A stretch of DNA of 64,000 nt from Clostridia bacterium (GCA_018434325.1 JAHDPO010000002.1:1-64000); one strand, 5' to 3'. Counted from the stretch's first letter, positions 43,684 to 52,851 are shown. Program-made: numbers and translations. The notes: a model not told the origin generated them from the letters alone.

Positions 43684-43753
43684 AAACCGCAAACTTTAAT
43701 GAGGGCATGACGCAAAGTCCTTAAGCGTCACACACAATCAAAGTTTGTGGTTT
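43684..43753 (-). terminator. Terminator (nested hairpin) after the small lipoprotein gene
   Basis: AAACCGCAAACTTT (43684-43697) pairs with AAAGTTTGTGGTTT (43740-43753). Inside the loop GACGC and GCGTC form a second hairpin (43709-43729). On the minus strand the outer stem is followed by a T run. Confidence 0.75.
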
Positions 43754-43785
43754 TCTGATTTTCTTTCAAATAGCCGACCGGAAGG

Positions 43786-44361
43786 CTAGAGTGTTTCCAT
43801 GCTGTCCAGCATGACTCTCAGCAATACGGCGCCGCCTTCCGCGGCCTCCAACGGATAATTCATGGTGATATCAAAGGTTTTTTCTCCTTTGGTGATGCGA
43901 TGATATTTGACGAGCAATCCCTCTTTTTCCTCGTTTTGCGGCAAAGGGGTCTTCCCATCGGAAAGAGCAATGCGCATATTGATGGTTTTCAGCAAAGGCG
44001 AGCTTTCCGAGGGCTGAATGATATCTCCATCTTCAGCGGGGACAAGAACAAAATCCTCGAATAGATAGATAACGTAGCCCGTATCGCTGACCTGCAAATA
44101 GGCCGGCAGCAACTCTTCCTGCCCTTCCCGGCTTACGGAGATTTCCTTTACGGGAGGGAATTTATCGCTGTCGATATCAGGAGTCCCAGGTGCGGTGACC
44201 GGCTCCGATGCGGCGGGGGCAGAGGGCTGCGTGTCAGCCGGTTGAGAAGGCTGAGAAGGTTGAGAGGGTTGAGAGACAGGCGGCGTTTCAGTGCCGCAGC
44301 CGCTAAAAAGAGCTAAGAACAGCAAACAGAAAAAAGGGGTCAGGATGCGCTTAAACCTCAT
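43786..44361 (-). CDS. Small lipoprotein of unknown function
   Basis: A 191-residue predicted lipoprotein: signal peptide with lipobox FSGC (Cys22), then a repeating QPSQPSQPSQP linker, a Ser/Ala/Pro stretch, and a mature domain of about 130 residues with beta-rich character (GYVIYLFEDFVLVPAEDGD). I do not recognise the family. It stands alone between two terminators. Likely exposed on the outer face of the membrane. Confidence 0.75.
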   Translation of the reverse strand: MRFKRILTPFFCLLFLALFSGCGTETPPVSQPSQPSQPSQPADTQPSAPAASEPVTAPGTPDIDSDKFPPVKEISVSREGQEELLPAYLQVSDTGYVIYLFEDFVLVPAEDGDIIQPSESSPLLKTINMRIALSDGKTPLPQNEEKEGLLVKYHRITKGEKTFDITMNYPLEAAEGGAVLLRVMLDSMETL

Positions 44362-44475
44362 GTCGTTTCTCCTCTTTGTATCGTTTGTTATTGTATTGCT
44401 TGCTACATTATAGTCTTTTCATTTCTGCGAATTAATAGACATGATGTAAAAAGTTTATGAAGATACTAAAAACAT

Positions 44476-44503
44476 AGCACCTGCAGAGCAATCTGCAGAT
44501 GCT
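44476..44503 (-). terminator. Terminator after the DUF4870-lipoprotein pair
   Basis: AGCACCTGCAGA and TCTGCAGATGCT form a stem with one internal mismatch and a 4-base loop. On the minus strand TATGTTTTTAG follows. Confidence 0.6.
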
Positions 44504-44534
44504 ATAAGATGAAGTATGACATTTAAGACGTCTG

Positions 44535-45029
44535 TTATTTTCCTTCTTTAATAAGGGTAATGGAGAAATTTTCCTGAGAATATTGCAGCCCTACGCTGAC
44601 GCCGTCCTTATTTTTAGCTCCGTAAGCGATGGCGTTATCGCTATTTACCTCATAAGCATCTTCTTTAAAATCCTTCTTTATCTTTTCAAAATAAGCCTCA
44701 GCATCCTCTTTCTTAACCTCCTCCAAGGCTATCGACACGGCGTCGTCACTGCTTAATACAGTGATGATCTTGCCGGCCTTGAATTCGGGAATAGCTTTCG
44801 CCAAATCCGTTGTAGGCCATTCACCGCCGCCAAAAGTGAACGCTTCCCCTTTTTCGCCTTTGACCGTTACTTTGTCGCCGTCAATATCCACATCGCCGCC
44901 GCCGGATTTCTCAATAACCTTTTCCGCCACGGCTTCCGCCGCCTTTTCCTGCAGTTTTTCCTTGGCGCCGCAGCCGGCCAGGGCCAAAACCATAGTAAGC
45001 ACCAAGAAACTAATCAGATATTTTCTCAT
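44535..45029 (-). CDS. Lipoprotein of unknown function (DUF6591-like)
   Basis: A 164-residue lipoprotein with lipobox LAGC (Cys20), a short helical Lys/Glu/Ala segment (KEKLQEKAAEAVAEKVIEK), a GGGDVDIDGDKVTVKGEKGE beta stretch, and a domain ending YSQENFSITLIKEG. It resembles small secreted proteins of the DUF6591 type found in clostridia. Co-directional with the DUF4870 gene 18 bp upstream. Function unknown. Confidence 0.75.
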   Translation of the reverse strand: MRKYLISFLVLTMVLALAGCGAKEKLQEKAAEAVAEKVIEKSGGGDVDIDGDKVTVKGEKGEAFTFGGGEWPTTDLAKAIPEFKAGKIITVLSSDDAVSIALEEVKKEDAEAYFEKIKKDFKEDAYEVNSDNAIAYGAKNKDGVSVGLQYSQENFSITLIKEGK

Positions 45030-45047
45030 GTTAGCCTCTCCCTTATA

Positions 45048-45407
45048 TTATTTAAGAATGGTAAACTTGCCGATAAGAGGCAATTCTTTTGCCTTGCCGC
45101 CAAAGCCATTGATTAAGCCCATAATACCTAAGATTAAAACGCCGATCCCAAAGAAAGGCAGCAGCAGCCAGCCAATAATCGGAATAATACCTAAGATCAC
45201 ATTCCCCGCGATAGCTACAATAAATAAGATCAGAGCCTGGTTAGCATGAAATCTGGCGTATCTCGATTGAGGACAGGCAATCAGGGGCAGGAAGAAGAGT
45301 AAATAGGCCAACCCCGCCATTGTTTTATTCTGCTCGATATCCTCAGGGGCATAAATTTCACCCTGAGGTACTGCTGTGGACTGATTTTCTATCTTGTTAG
45401 GTTCCAT
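45048..45407 (-). CDS. DUF4870-family membrane protein
   Basis: A 119-residue protein with a hydrophilic N-terminus (1-25) and three hydrophobic segments. RYARFHANQALILFI is the DUF4870 hallmark (F/YxxHxxQxL). Function is unknown; relatives are small membrane proteins in many Bacillota. It leads a two-gene operon with the lipoprotein at 44535, with GGAGG before the ATG. Confidence 0.87.
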   Translation of the reverse strand: MEPNKIENQSTAVPQGEIYAPEDIEQNKTMAGLAYLLFFLPLIACPQSRYARFHANQALILFIVAIAGNVILGIIPIIGWLLLPFFGIGVLILGIMGLINGFGGKAKELPLIGKFTILK

Positions 45408-45632
45408 ATCAATACCTCCATCATAAGATTATTAAATTGCAGTCTGCTATTTACATCCTATAGTAAATCACCGTCTGCGTAATCATCCCCGGGATGATTG
45501 TCAAGCGGCTGCAAGGGTGATTTTGGGGGTGATTTTATGACGGCTTCCGAAATTTCACTACCTACGGCTATGGACAATATGGCGGTGACACTACCTGGTT
45601 CGGCGCTCCCACTGCTTGTTTCACCGAAATGA
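45408..45632. other. Intergenic, no gene seen
   Basis: Upstream region of the DUF4870 gene. It contains its ribosome binding site and AT-rich promoter-like sequence, plus unremarkable DNA up to the family 2 element. No open frame with a ribosome binding site was found. Confidence 0.5.
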
Positions 45633-45756
45633 GCAAAATTGCAAGTTTAAAGTGTGCTGCTCCTTCAAAATAGTGGTCATCCTTTGACCGCTACACTAAA
45701 TATAGCCAAATACAGCTGAAAAACGGTACTCGGACACTTTAAACCTGCAATTTTGC
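45633..45756. repeat. Terminal-inverted-repeat element, family 2, copy 2
   Basis: A 124-bp element bounded by GCAAAATTGCAAGTTTAAAG (45633) and its inverted counterpart CACTTTAAACCTGCAATTTT (45735). The interior matches copy 1 (21938-22072) in pieces, with small length differences. It lies between the upstream region of DUF4870 and the terminator of ylmH and contains no gene. Confidence 0.7.
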
Positions 45757-45834
45757 GCATCGGCCTGCTCTCTCCACTGGCTTACTTTTTCATTTATCTC
45801 GCCTTATCTGCGGGGGACTCCGGCCCATTATCAA

Positions 45835-45875
45835 AAAATCCGCCAGCGCCTTATTTTTAAGGCCTGACGGATTTT
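45835..45875 (-). terminator. Terminator of the molybdenum/ylmH gene block
   Basis: AAAATCCG and GCCTT pair with AAGGC and CGGATTTT around ATTTTT, giving an interrupted stem 12 bp after the ylmH stop; on the minus strand the 3' arm ends in GATTTTTTGA. Confidence 0.8.
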
Positions 45876-45887
45876 CTTGATTATTCC

Positions 45888-46643
45888 TTACTCATATATG
45901 CCCAGCTCCACAAACAGCCGGCCCTTTTTTGACTGGCCTCCTACCTCCAAAATCTTGAGGCGACCCTTGCCCCGCAAAGACAAAAGATCCCCCGCCTCTA
46001 CCTTTTGGTCCGGTTTTTCACAAGGCAAATGGTTGAGCGCCACCAGCCCCGCTTGAATGAGTCTGGCTGCTTCGCTGCGGGATAAGTTAAAGCCTTCGCC
46101 AATCAATGCATCCAGGCGCAGGGAAGCCGCCGTCACTGTTTTGCTGCGAATTTTTTCTTGCCGCACCGGAATGTCCGCCAGCTTTACCGCCGTAAGGCTG
46201 ACGCCGGCGCCGCCGATCTTCGTGATATTATCGTGCAGATAGGCCGCCATCTCTGCCAGGCAAATCACATAAGCGGGGTTCTCACCGGCCAGGATATCGC
46301 CTAAAACCTCACGCTCGATGCCTTGAGCCATCATCGTACCCAGAATATCCCGGTGGCCGATATCCCCTTGGCTGCGATAATCGATACGGAAGCCCTGCAA
46401 GATTTCCTCGGGCTCGTATCTGCCCCAATCCGGCGCAAGGAAAACAGCAACCTGACGCTGGGCCTCACTGATTCCTCCCTCAAAAACCAGGTTTACTTCC
46501 CGGCGGCGGGAAAAATACTGCCTCGCCAGCTCCTGCTCGGCAGGAGTTAAAAAAGCGGAGTGGCTCATACCGGTTTTGGCAGCCCGGCGGGCCAAGTCCT
46601 CCATATGCTTGAGCAGAATGCTCATTTGTCTGTCAATATTCAT
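45888..46643 (-). CDS. ylmH: YlmH-family S4-domain RNA-binding protein
   Basis: A 251-residue protein with an N-terminal YlmH domain (about 1-175; VNLVFEGGISEAQRQVAVFL, GHRDILGTMMAQGIEREVLGDI) and a C-terminal S4 RNA-binding domain (LRLDALIGEGFNLSRSEAARLI; GRLKILEVGGQSKKGR). In Bacillus YlmH belongs to the division-gene region and binds ribosomes, acting in rescue of stalled translation. Here it follows the molybdenum cofactor cluster by 53 bp, away from sepF and divIVA. Confidence 0.93.
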   Translation of the reverse strand: MNIDRQMSILLKHMEDLARRAAKTGMSHSAFLTPAEQELARQYFSRRREVNLVFEGGISEAQRQVAVFLAPDWGRYEPEEILQGFRIDYRSQGDIGHRDILGTMMAQGIEREVLGDILAGENPAYVICLAEMAAYLHDNITKIGGAGVSLTAVKLADIPVRQEKIRSKTVTAASLRLDALIGEGFNLSRSEAARLIQAGLVALNHLPCEKPDQKVEAGDLLSLRGKGRLKILEVGGQSKKGRLFVELGIYE

Positions 46644-46696
46644 TTCCCAGTACCTTTTTCCGTTTGGCTCCTATTTTTACAATCAGCTTTTCCGTT

Positions 46697-47650
46697 TTAT
46701 TCCTTAGCGGCGCATTCCGAAGCGTCTCCCCGCAAAATCTCAATACCATGGGCCAAATGAGGCAAAATATAAGCCAGGCTCTCCCTGACGGCCTTCGGAC
46801 TGCCGGGCAGGTTGACAATAACCGTATCCTTGCGGATTACCGATGCGGCCCGGCTAAGCATGGCCCGGCCGGTGATGGCCAAAGAAAAGCTGCGAATAGC
46901 CTCGGCAATGCCGGGCGCCTGCCGCTCCGCTACCGCCAGAGTAGCCTCCGGGGTCACATCCCGGCGGGAAAAACCGGTACCGCCGGTGGTCAGGATCAAA
47001 TCCACCCTCTGCCTGTCGGCCAAATCTTTCAAGGCATTCTCAATCTTATCCTGTTCGTCAGGCAAAAGCAAGCTGGCTGCCACCTGATATCCCGCCGCCG
47101 CCAGCATCTCCGCAATCAGCGGTCCGCTGGCGTCCTGCCGCTCCCCCCGAAAACCCTTATCACTTAAAGTGATGATACCGGCCCGCAAGGGCCTGTTTTC
47201 GGGCAAAACAGCCGTCATCACATCACCCGTCTTGACGACGCCCTCTTTGATTACTTTGGCAAATACCCCTTCCCGGGGCATAATGCAGTCGCCCATTTTG
47301 TGATAGATTTGGCAATGGCTGTGGCACTCCTTACCGATCTGAGTCAGCTCAAGAGTCGCCTCGCCACAGTGAAGCAATGTCCCAACCGGCAGCTGACGGA
47401 AGTCAATGCCCTCCACTACCAGATTTTCGCCGAAAGCGCCATGATCCACACCGGCCCCCCGGGCATTAAAATCCTGTACTTTATCATAGGAAAGCAGGCT
47501 CACCTGCCGGTGCCAATTGCCGCCATGGGCATCGCCCGCCAGGCCCCAGTCCGGCGACAGCCTGGCGCTGCCTATATCGTGCTTTTGAATTCCCCGTATA
47601 TCGCTGATACAAACGGCCCTGACAATCCCTGTTAATGCAGCCATATTCAT
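46697..47650 (-). CDS. MOSC domain-MogA/MoaB fusion protein
   Basis: A 317-residue fusion. Residues 1-150 form a MOSC domain (WGLAGDAHGGNWHRQVSLLS; GAFGENLVVEGID; IGKECHSHCQIYHKMGDC). Residues 155-317 are a MogA/MoaB domain (RAGIITLSDKGFRGERQDAS; LILTTGGTGFSRRDVTPEAT; INLPGSPKAV-like NLPGSPKAVRESL). The MogA part adenylylates molybdopterin; MOSC domains handle sulfur transfer or cofactor delivery. Its start overlaps the stop of moaA. The fusion joins a late cofactor step to a probable insertion or sulfuration step. Confidence 0.92.
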   Translation of the reverse strand: MNMAALTGIVRAVCISDIRGIQKHDIGSARLSPDWGLAGDAHGGNWHRQVSLLSYDKVQDFNARGAGVDHGAFGENLVVEGIDFRQLPVGTLLHCGEATLELTQIGKECHSHCQIYHKMGDCIMPREGVFAKVIKEGVVKTGDVMTAVLPENRPLRAGIITLSDKGFRGERQDASGPLIAEMLAAAGYQVAASLLLPDEQDKIENALKDLADRQRVDLILTTGGTGFSRRDVTPEATLAVAERQAPGIAEAIRSFSLAITGRAMLSRAASVIRKDTVIVNLPGSPKAVRESLAYILPHLAHGIEILRGDASECAAKE

Positions 47651-48615
47651 CCCCCTATCCTGGACATGTTTTTGATGCCGTGCTTTTCGTCTTCCTGGCC
47701 AAAGTGATGGCTCTGAGGCTTCTGCAATATAGCCTCTTCAATAGCGGCAGCCAACTCCTGCCGGCCGGCGCCTTGCCGCAAAAGCCGCCGCAGATCGACG
47801 CCCTGCTCATGATAGAGGCAGAGTTTGAGAAAGCCTTGGCTGGTTAAACGGATCCGGTTGCACTCTCCGCAAAAATGATTGCTGACGGCAGCGATCAAGC
47901 CGATCCTCCCCAACAGGCCTTCGCTGGCATAATAGCGGGCCGGTCCATAGCCCCGGCGCTCCGAGGTGGGCGACAAATCCGGATACTTCTCCAGCAACCG
48001 GAAAAGCACCTCCTCCCCGGACAGCCCGGTAAAGGCTTGACTGCTGGCCGTAGGCATCAATTCAATGAAGCGTACATCCACAGGAATTTCAGCCGCCAGA
48101 GCCGCTATATCGGCTACCTCGCCGTCATTTACGCCCAGTATAGGCACGCAATTGATCTTCACCTTCAGTCCGGACGCCACCGTCTTCTCTAATGCTGTAA
48201 GAACTTTAGCCAAGCCGTCGCTGCCGGTGAGCCGCTGATAAACCTCCCGCCGCAGCGTATCCAGGCTGATATTGACGCCGTCCAGCCCCATTCCGGCCAA
48301 GGCCGCCACATGGGGCTCAAGCAAAAGACCATTGGTGGTCAGGGTTACTCTCTCGATGCCCGGCAGCTCCTTCAGCCGGGCCAGAAAATCAACACTGCCT
48401 TTGCGGGCCAAAGGTTCGCCGCCGGTGACCTTAATGGTGCGGATACCTAAGTCCGCCGTCGCGCCGCAGATCTCCAAAAATTCCTCATACCGCAGTATAG
48501 CGCTGTGCTCAACCCAAGGCAAATCATTGGGCATACAATATTGGCAGCGCAAATTGCAGCGGTCGGTAATGGAAACCCGCATATAATCGATAGTACGGCT
48601 AAGACTGTCTTGCAT
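47647..48615 (-). CDS. moaA: GTP 3',8-cyclase (molybdenum cofactor biosynthesis protein A)
   Basis: A 322-residue radical SAM enzyme carrying out the first Moco step with MoaC. The N-terminal cluster is Cys20-x3-Cys24-x2-Cys27, the C-terminal cluster lies in FCGECNRIRLTSQGFLKLC, and the chain ends in the required Gly-Gly. GTP-binding TTNGLLLEP and SLDTL are present. It is 3 bp after moaC and overlaps the fusion gene. Confidence 0.97.
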   Translation of the reverse strand: MQDSLSRTIDYMRVSITDRCNLRCQYCMPNDLPWVEHSAILRYEEFLEICGATADLGIRTIKVTGGEPLARKGSVDFLARLKELPGIERVTLTTNGLLLEPHVAALAGMGLDGVNISLDTLRREVYQRLTGSDGLAKVLTALEKTVASGLKVKINCVPILGVNDGEVADIAALAAEIPVDVRFIELMPTASSQAFTGLSGEEVLFRLLEKYPDLSPTSERRGYGPARYYASEGLLGRIGLIAAVSNHFCGECNRIRLTSQGFLKLCLYHEQGVDLRRLLRQGAGRQELAAAIEEAILQKPQSHHFGQEDEKHGIKNMSRIGG

Positions 48616-48618
48616 GGG

Positions 48619-49110
48619 TTATTTCTCCTTGTTTCGATAAGTCCCGCTTTTGCCGCCGGTCTTCTCCAGCAGATAAACCTCCGAGATGCATATGCCTTTA
48701 TCCAGGGCTTTGCACATATCGTATATCGTCAATAGCGCCATCGTTACGCCGGTGAGCGCTTCCATCTCCACGCCGGTAATCCCTGTGGTCTTTACCGTAC
48801 AGGCAGCTTCAATGGCCGCCTCCTCGGGCAAAAGCACAAAATCCAGGCCGGCCTTTTCGATGGGAATAGCATGACACAGGGGAATCAGGGAAGATGTTTT
48901 TTTAACCGCCATAATACCCGCTATCCGGGCTACGCCAAGGACGTCCCCTTTGCCTATGGTACCTTGCCGTACTGCCTCAAAGCAGGCCGGCGTCATGGCG
49001 ATCCTGCCTTTTGCTATGGCCTGGCGGACAGTAACCTCCTTGCCGCCTACATCCACCATGATGGCGGCGCCCTCCTGATCAAAATGAGTGAAGCCGTTGC
49101 TATTATCCAT
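48619..49110 (-). CDS. moaC: Cyclic pyranopterin monophosphate synthase
   Basis: A 163-residue Moa[36 protein letters not shown] and [20 protein letters not shown] are family hallmarks. It turns the MoaA product into cyclic pyranopterin monophosphate. The ATG at 49110 has AAGGGAG upstream; the frame is open farther upstream but lacks a site there. It lies 2 bp from the molybdopterin-binding gene. Confidence 0.96.
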   Translation of the reverse strand: MDNSNGFTHFDQEGAAIMVDVGGKEVTVRQAIAKGRIAMTPACFEAVRQGTIGKGDVLGVARIAGIMAVKKTSSLIPLCHAIPIEKAGLDFVLLPEEAAIEAACTVKTTGITGVEMEALTGVTMALLTIYDMCKALDKGICISEVYLLEKTGGKSGTYRNKEK

Positions 49111-49112
49111 AA

Positions 49113-50135
49113 TTAAACTCCCTTGCCGAAGCCGCAATTGGGGAAGGTGCAAAGCTCACAATTCAGGCAGAGGCCGCCGTGGCCCAAAGCTGCCAGCTCC
49201 TCAGCCTTTACTTCAAGGCCGGCGATCAGCCTTGGCAGAATCAGATCAAAAATTGTGCACCGGGCATACATGACGCAGCCGGGCAACCCCACCACGGGTA
49301 CGCCATCGAGATAAGCCAACAAAAACATGGCCCCGGGCAATACGGGAGCACCGTAGCTGACGATCTCCGCCCCTGTATTCTTAATTGCCAGAGGAGTGCG
49401 GTCGTCGGGGTCCACACTCATGCCGCCGGTGCATAAAACAATTTCAGCTCCCGCCGCTATGGCCTGCAAGATAGCTGCCGTGATTTCCTGATGTTCATCA
49501 GGCAGCAGGGTATGCCAAAGCACGGGGCAATCATACTCAGCCAGCTTCTCGCGGATCACCGGAGTGAAGGTATCCTGAATACGCCCCCGGAAAACCTCGC
49601 TGCCGGTGGTAATGACCGCCGCCTTCCGGCTTTGGAAAGGATGCAGCGTCAACAGGGGAATACCGCCGCCGATGGCTTTGGCTTGCTTCATTTTATCTTC
49701 GGCAATCACCAAGGGAATAACCCGGGTGCCGGCCAGCTTATCTCCTTTTTTTACCGGGAAATGGCTGTGGCGGGTGGCGATTATGATTTCGCCTAAGGCG
49801 TTGATAGCCTTTAACCGGCCGATATCTACCGTCAGCAGGCCGTCCCTGTCGGCAATGGCCTCCACCTTGCCTTCCTTGATTTCCGAAGGGTGCATATGAT
49901 CGCCGGCACAAATCCGGTAGAGAATTTCCGCACCTTCGTTTTCATGGAGCATCCCTGCCTCGGCCTCCCAAACGTAAAGGTGTTCCTTACCCAAGGAAAG
50001 CAAAAGAGGGATATCTTCGGCAGTTACTTTATGTCCCTTGCGAAAGGCTGCATCTTTTATGTGATCTTTGACGATTTGCGTAATATCATGACACAAAACA
50101 TGGCCTACGGCCTCTTCAGTACGAATTAGTTTCAT
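49113..50135 (-). CDS. Molybdopterin-binding (MoeA-like) protein with C-terminal Cys cluster
   Basis: A 340-residue protein with a MoCF-binding domain ([55 protein letters not shown]) and an N-terminal part resembling short MoeA-like proteins of anaerobes. The C-terminus has [17 protein letters not shown], a Cx2Cx2Cx4C pattern that may bind a metal or iron-sulfur cluster. The standard MoeA tail domain is missing. It is probably involved in late Moco assembly and lies between modC and moaC. Confidence 0.87.
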   Translation of the reverse strand: MKLIRTEEAVGHVLCHDITQIVKDHIKDAAFRKGHKVTAEDIPLLLSLGKEHLYVWEAEAGMLHENEGAEILYRICAGDHMHPSEIKEGKVEAIADRDGLLTVDIGRLKAINALGEIIIATRHSHFPVKKGDKLAGTRVIPLVIAEDKMKQAKAIGGGIPLLTLHPFQSRKAAVITTGSEVFRGRIQDTFTPVIREKLAEYDCPVLWHTLLPDEHQEITAAILQAIAAGAEIVLCTGGMSVDPDDRTPLAIKNTGAEIVSYGAPVLPGAMFLLAYLDGVPVVGLPGCVMYARCTIFDLILPRLIAGLEVKAEELAALGHGGLCLNCELCTFPNCGFGKGV

Positions 50136-50177
50136 CGCTTTCTATCCTCTCTATGCCTTTTCTACCGATATGATTTT

Positions 50178-51236
50178 CTATCGGTTGATCGAATGCAGCA
50201 GCAGAATATTTTCCGGCAAAACCTGCAAATAGGAAGGCGCTTGTCCTCCATATTTTTCTTTGCCCACGTTCCACCAGATATCTCCGCTCTCCTTTTCTCC
50301 TCCATGGCTGTGAAACAAAACATTCCAATCAAAAGGCCCTTCCATTATACTTCTAACGGTTATCGGAAAGCAATTGGGCGTCTTATCTTCTGACGCCGGC
50401 AAAAAATCATGGGCCCGTATGCCGATATAATCGATATCCGGAGGTATTTCCCGCTCCACCCTCAATTCAATACCCCAATCCTCGGCAAATATTGTGCAGG
50501 GGCCGGTCTGTCTGGCAAGCGAAAAGTTCTTACAGCCCGTAAGCTTAGCCACAGACAAGAGACCGGGATCTTGAAACAAGCTGCGGGTATCTCCCTGGGC
50601 GATACATTGGCCCTCTTCCAGTATAACCAGCTTTCGGCAAAACCGGTAAGCTTCATCCTGGCTATGAGTTACCAGGATCACATCGCCGGAATAATCATCG
50701 AGAAAGTCCAGCAGCTCCATTTGCAGCTGCTCTCTGAGATGAAGATCCAAGGCGGAAAACGGCTCATCCAGCAGCAAAACCTCCGGCTCATAAGCAAGAA
50801 TCCTGGCTAAAGCCACCCGCTGCTGCTGGCCGCCGGAAAGCTGACTGGGATAACGGTGGCCCAGATTCTCCAGCTGAAAACGGCCTAAGAGCCAATCTGT
50901 TTTTTTTCGGCGCTGCCCCTTTGCTAAATTGCCCAGAGCGCAGCCGATATTTTCTTCCACAGTCATATGAGGAAACAGGGCATATTGCTGAAATAAATAA
51001 CCCACCCGGCGCTCCTGAGGCTTGATGCAAATCTTCGCGGCAGCATCAAAAAGCACCCGCTGCCCAACAGCGATCCGGCCTTTTTCCGGCGTTTCGATAC
51101 CGGCTATACATTTAAGGGTCATGCTTTTGCCGCTGCCGGAGGCTCCCAGGATGCCTAATATTTCATTTTGGGATGAAAAGCTTACGTTCAGTCCGAAGCC
51201 TTTCCATTTGCGGGCCACCGCTATATCCAGACTCAC
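50178..51236 (-). CDS. modC: Molybdate ABC transporter ATP-binding protein
   Basis: A 352-residue ATPase with Walker A GASGSGKS, signature QLSGGQQQRVALARIL, Walker B VLLLDEPFSALD, switch VTHSQDEA, and a C-terminal regulatory (TOBE-like) region of about 120 residues. The start is GTG at 51236, overlapping the modB stop as GTGA with GGAGGG upstream; a longer frame lacks such support. It forms the ModABC importer with the genes upstream. Confidence 0.92.
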   Translation of the reverse strand: MSLDIAVARKWKGFGLNVSFSSQNEILGILGASGSGKSMTLKCIAGIETPEKGRIAVGQRVLFDAAAKICIKPQERRVGYLFQQYALFPHMTVEENIGCALGNLAKGQRRKKTDWLLGRFQLENLGHRYPSQLSGGQQQRVALARILAYEPEVLLLDEPFSALDLHLREQLQMELLDFLDDYSGDVILVTHSQDEAYRFCRKLVILEEGQCIAQGDTRSLFQDPGLLSVAKLTGCKNFSLARQTGPCTIFAEDWGIELRVEREIPPDIDYIGIRAHDFLPASEDKTPNCFPITVRSIMEGPFDWNVLFHSHGGEKESGDIWWNVGKEKYGGQAPSYLQVLPENILLLHSINR

Positions 51237-51919
51237 TTGCGTCCCTCCCGGCGGGTATATTTGCGTTCTTTGGCGGTGAACCAATTCATGCCTGCCACTA
51301 CCAGGAAAGAGATCAGCAGGATCACAATGACATAATCGTAGGCCCCGGCCATATCGCCGGCAGCTACAGCCGAGTAAATAGCCAGCGGCAGTGTGCGGGT
51401 CTTGCCGGCCACGTTACCGGCAATCATGGCTGTGGCCCCGAATTCTCCCAAGCCCCGGGCAAAGGCTAATATCCCCCCCGAGGCCACCCCCGGCAGAGCC
51501 AGCGGCATAACGATCCGCCAAAATATTTTTCCCTCCGGCATGCCTAAGGTCCGGGCCGCCTGAACCAGGGTTTGATCCACCTGCTCGAAAGCCCCCCGGG
51601 CCGACCGGTACATTAAAGGAAAAGAGATCACCGCAGAGGCCAATACCGTAGCCGCCCAGGAAAAAGCGATTTTAACGCCGAAAAACTGCAGGAAGAAAAG
51701 GCCTAAGGGCCTTTTGACGCCAAACAGATATAACAGAAAAAAGCCGGCTACTGTGGGCGGCAGTACCAGCGGCAAGGTCAAAATACCGTCAAAAATCATT
51801 TTTAGCCGCTCCCGCTCCATGCCGGCAACCAGCCTGGCAGCAAAAACGCCGAGGAAAAAGGTGAAGAATATGGATGCGGAGGCGGTCCGCATCGAAATCA
51901 AAATTGGGGAATAATCCAT
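51233..51919 (-). CDS. modB: Molybdate ABC transporter permease
   Basis: A 228-residue membrane protein with five to six TM segments and the ModB stretches GILTLPLVLPPTVAGFFLL and the EAA loop AARTLGMPEGKIFWRIVMPL. ATG at 51919, with GGAGGAG upstream (a TTG six codons earlier overlaps that site). Between modA and modB a 13-bp GC-rich hairpin probably lowers downstream expression. Confidence 0.94.
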   Translation of the reverse strand: MDYSPILISMRTASASIFFTFFLGVFAARLVAGMERERLKMIFDGILTLPLVLPPTVAGFFLLYLFGVKRPLGLFFLQFFGVKIAFSWAATVLASAVISFPLMYRSARGAFEQVDQTLVQAARTLGMPEGKIFWRIVMPLALPGVASGGILAFARGLGEFGATAMIAGNVAGKTRTLPLAIYSAVAAGDMAGAYDYVIVILLISFLVVAGMNWFTAKERKYTRREGRK

Positions 51920-51952
51920 GGCACTCCTCCGTAGCAAATTATTAAAAATCCC

Positions 51953-52003
51953 TGCGGCGGCGCCGCCACTTGGGCCGTAACTCCATGGTCCGGCGCCGCC
52001 GCA
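51953..52003 (-). terminator. GC-rich hairpin between modA and modB
   Basis: TGCGGCGGCGCCG (51953-51965) and CGGCGCCGCCGCA (51991-52003) form a perfect 13-bp stem with a 25-base loop. On the minus strand GGATTTTTAAT follows, so it may act as a partial terminator or protect modA mRNA. Confidence 0.7.
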
Positions 52004-52017
52004 AAAGAGGAGGGGGG

Positions 52018-52851
52018 CTATAGATTAGGGGTGAAGCCGTAAGAGCTGAATACTGCTAAAGCTTCCGGGCTCTTCAAAAAATCCACAAACAGCCGGGCAG
52101 CTTCCTGCTCTTCTGACCGGGATAATACGCCAACGGGATAAATCACCTTGCTGGCTAAGCTGCCTGCGGGAGCTTCGGCCACGACTTTTACCTTATCTGT
52201 GGTAGCTGCATCGGTGGCATAAACAATGCCCACATCGGCGCTGCCTTCGGCAACCCAATTCAGTACTTCGGTTACGTTGGTCCCTTGGCTTACTTTTGGC
52301 TGAATTGTTTCATAAACGCCTAAAGAAGTGAGAGCTTCCTTGGCGTAGCGGCCCACGGGAACGCTTTCCGGATCGCCCAGGGCTATGGCGTCAGCTTTGC
52401 CAATATCCTGAAAAGCCGCAATATCAGTAGTGGAATCTGCCGGCACAATCAGTACGATGCGGTTTTCCAGCAGCTCGGCAATGGTGTCCGTCTCCACCTT
52501 ATTTTCGTCCTTCAATGCATTCATTTCTTTCATCGATGCGGACATGAAGACGTCGGCTGCCAGACCTTCATTTATCTGGGTCAGCAGCTTGCCTGAGGAA
52601 TCATAGGTGCCTTCTACGGTGATATGAGGATATTTCTCAACAAACATCGGAATTAATTCTTCTTTAAAAGAATACTGCAAGCTGGCGGCGGCGGCAATCA
52701 GGATCGTTACCGGTTCCTGGGCGGCAGTGGGCGCTTGCGTAGCCTCTGTAGCCGGCGGAGTTTCAGCGCCGGGCTTGGCAGCCGTACCGCAGCCGGCCAG
52801 CAGCAAAGCACAGCAAAGCAAAACTGCCATAGTACTCTTAATTCTCTTCAT
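52018..52851 (-). CDS. modA: Molybdate ABC transporter substrate-binding lipoprotein
   Basis: A 277-residue lipoprotein with lipobox LAGC (Cys21), then ModA features: AAASLQYSFKEELIPMF, DSSGKLLTQINEGLAADVFMSA and VGIVYATDA. The ATG at 52851 has GGGAGGA 8 bases upstream. It captures molybdate or tungstate outside the cell. First gene of the molybdenum block, behind a consensus promoter and an operator-like palindrome. Confidence 0.95.
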   Translation of the reverse strand: MKRIKSTMAVLLCCALLLAGCGTAAKPGAETPPATEATQAPTAAQEPVTILIAAAASLQYSFKEELIPMFVEKYPHITVEGTYDSSGKLLTQINEGLAADVFMSASMKEMNALKDENKVETDTIAELLENRIVLIVPADSTTDIAAFQDIGKADAIALGDPESVPVGRYAKEALTSLGVYETIQPKVSQGTNVTEVLNWVAEGSADVGIVYATDAATTDKVKVVAEAPAGSLASKVIYPVGVLSRSEEQEAARLFVDFLKSPEALAVFSSYGFTPNL

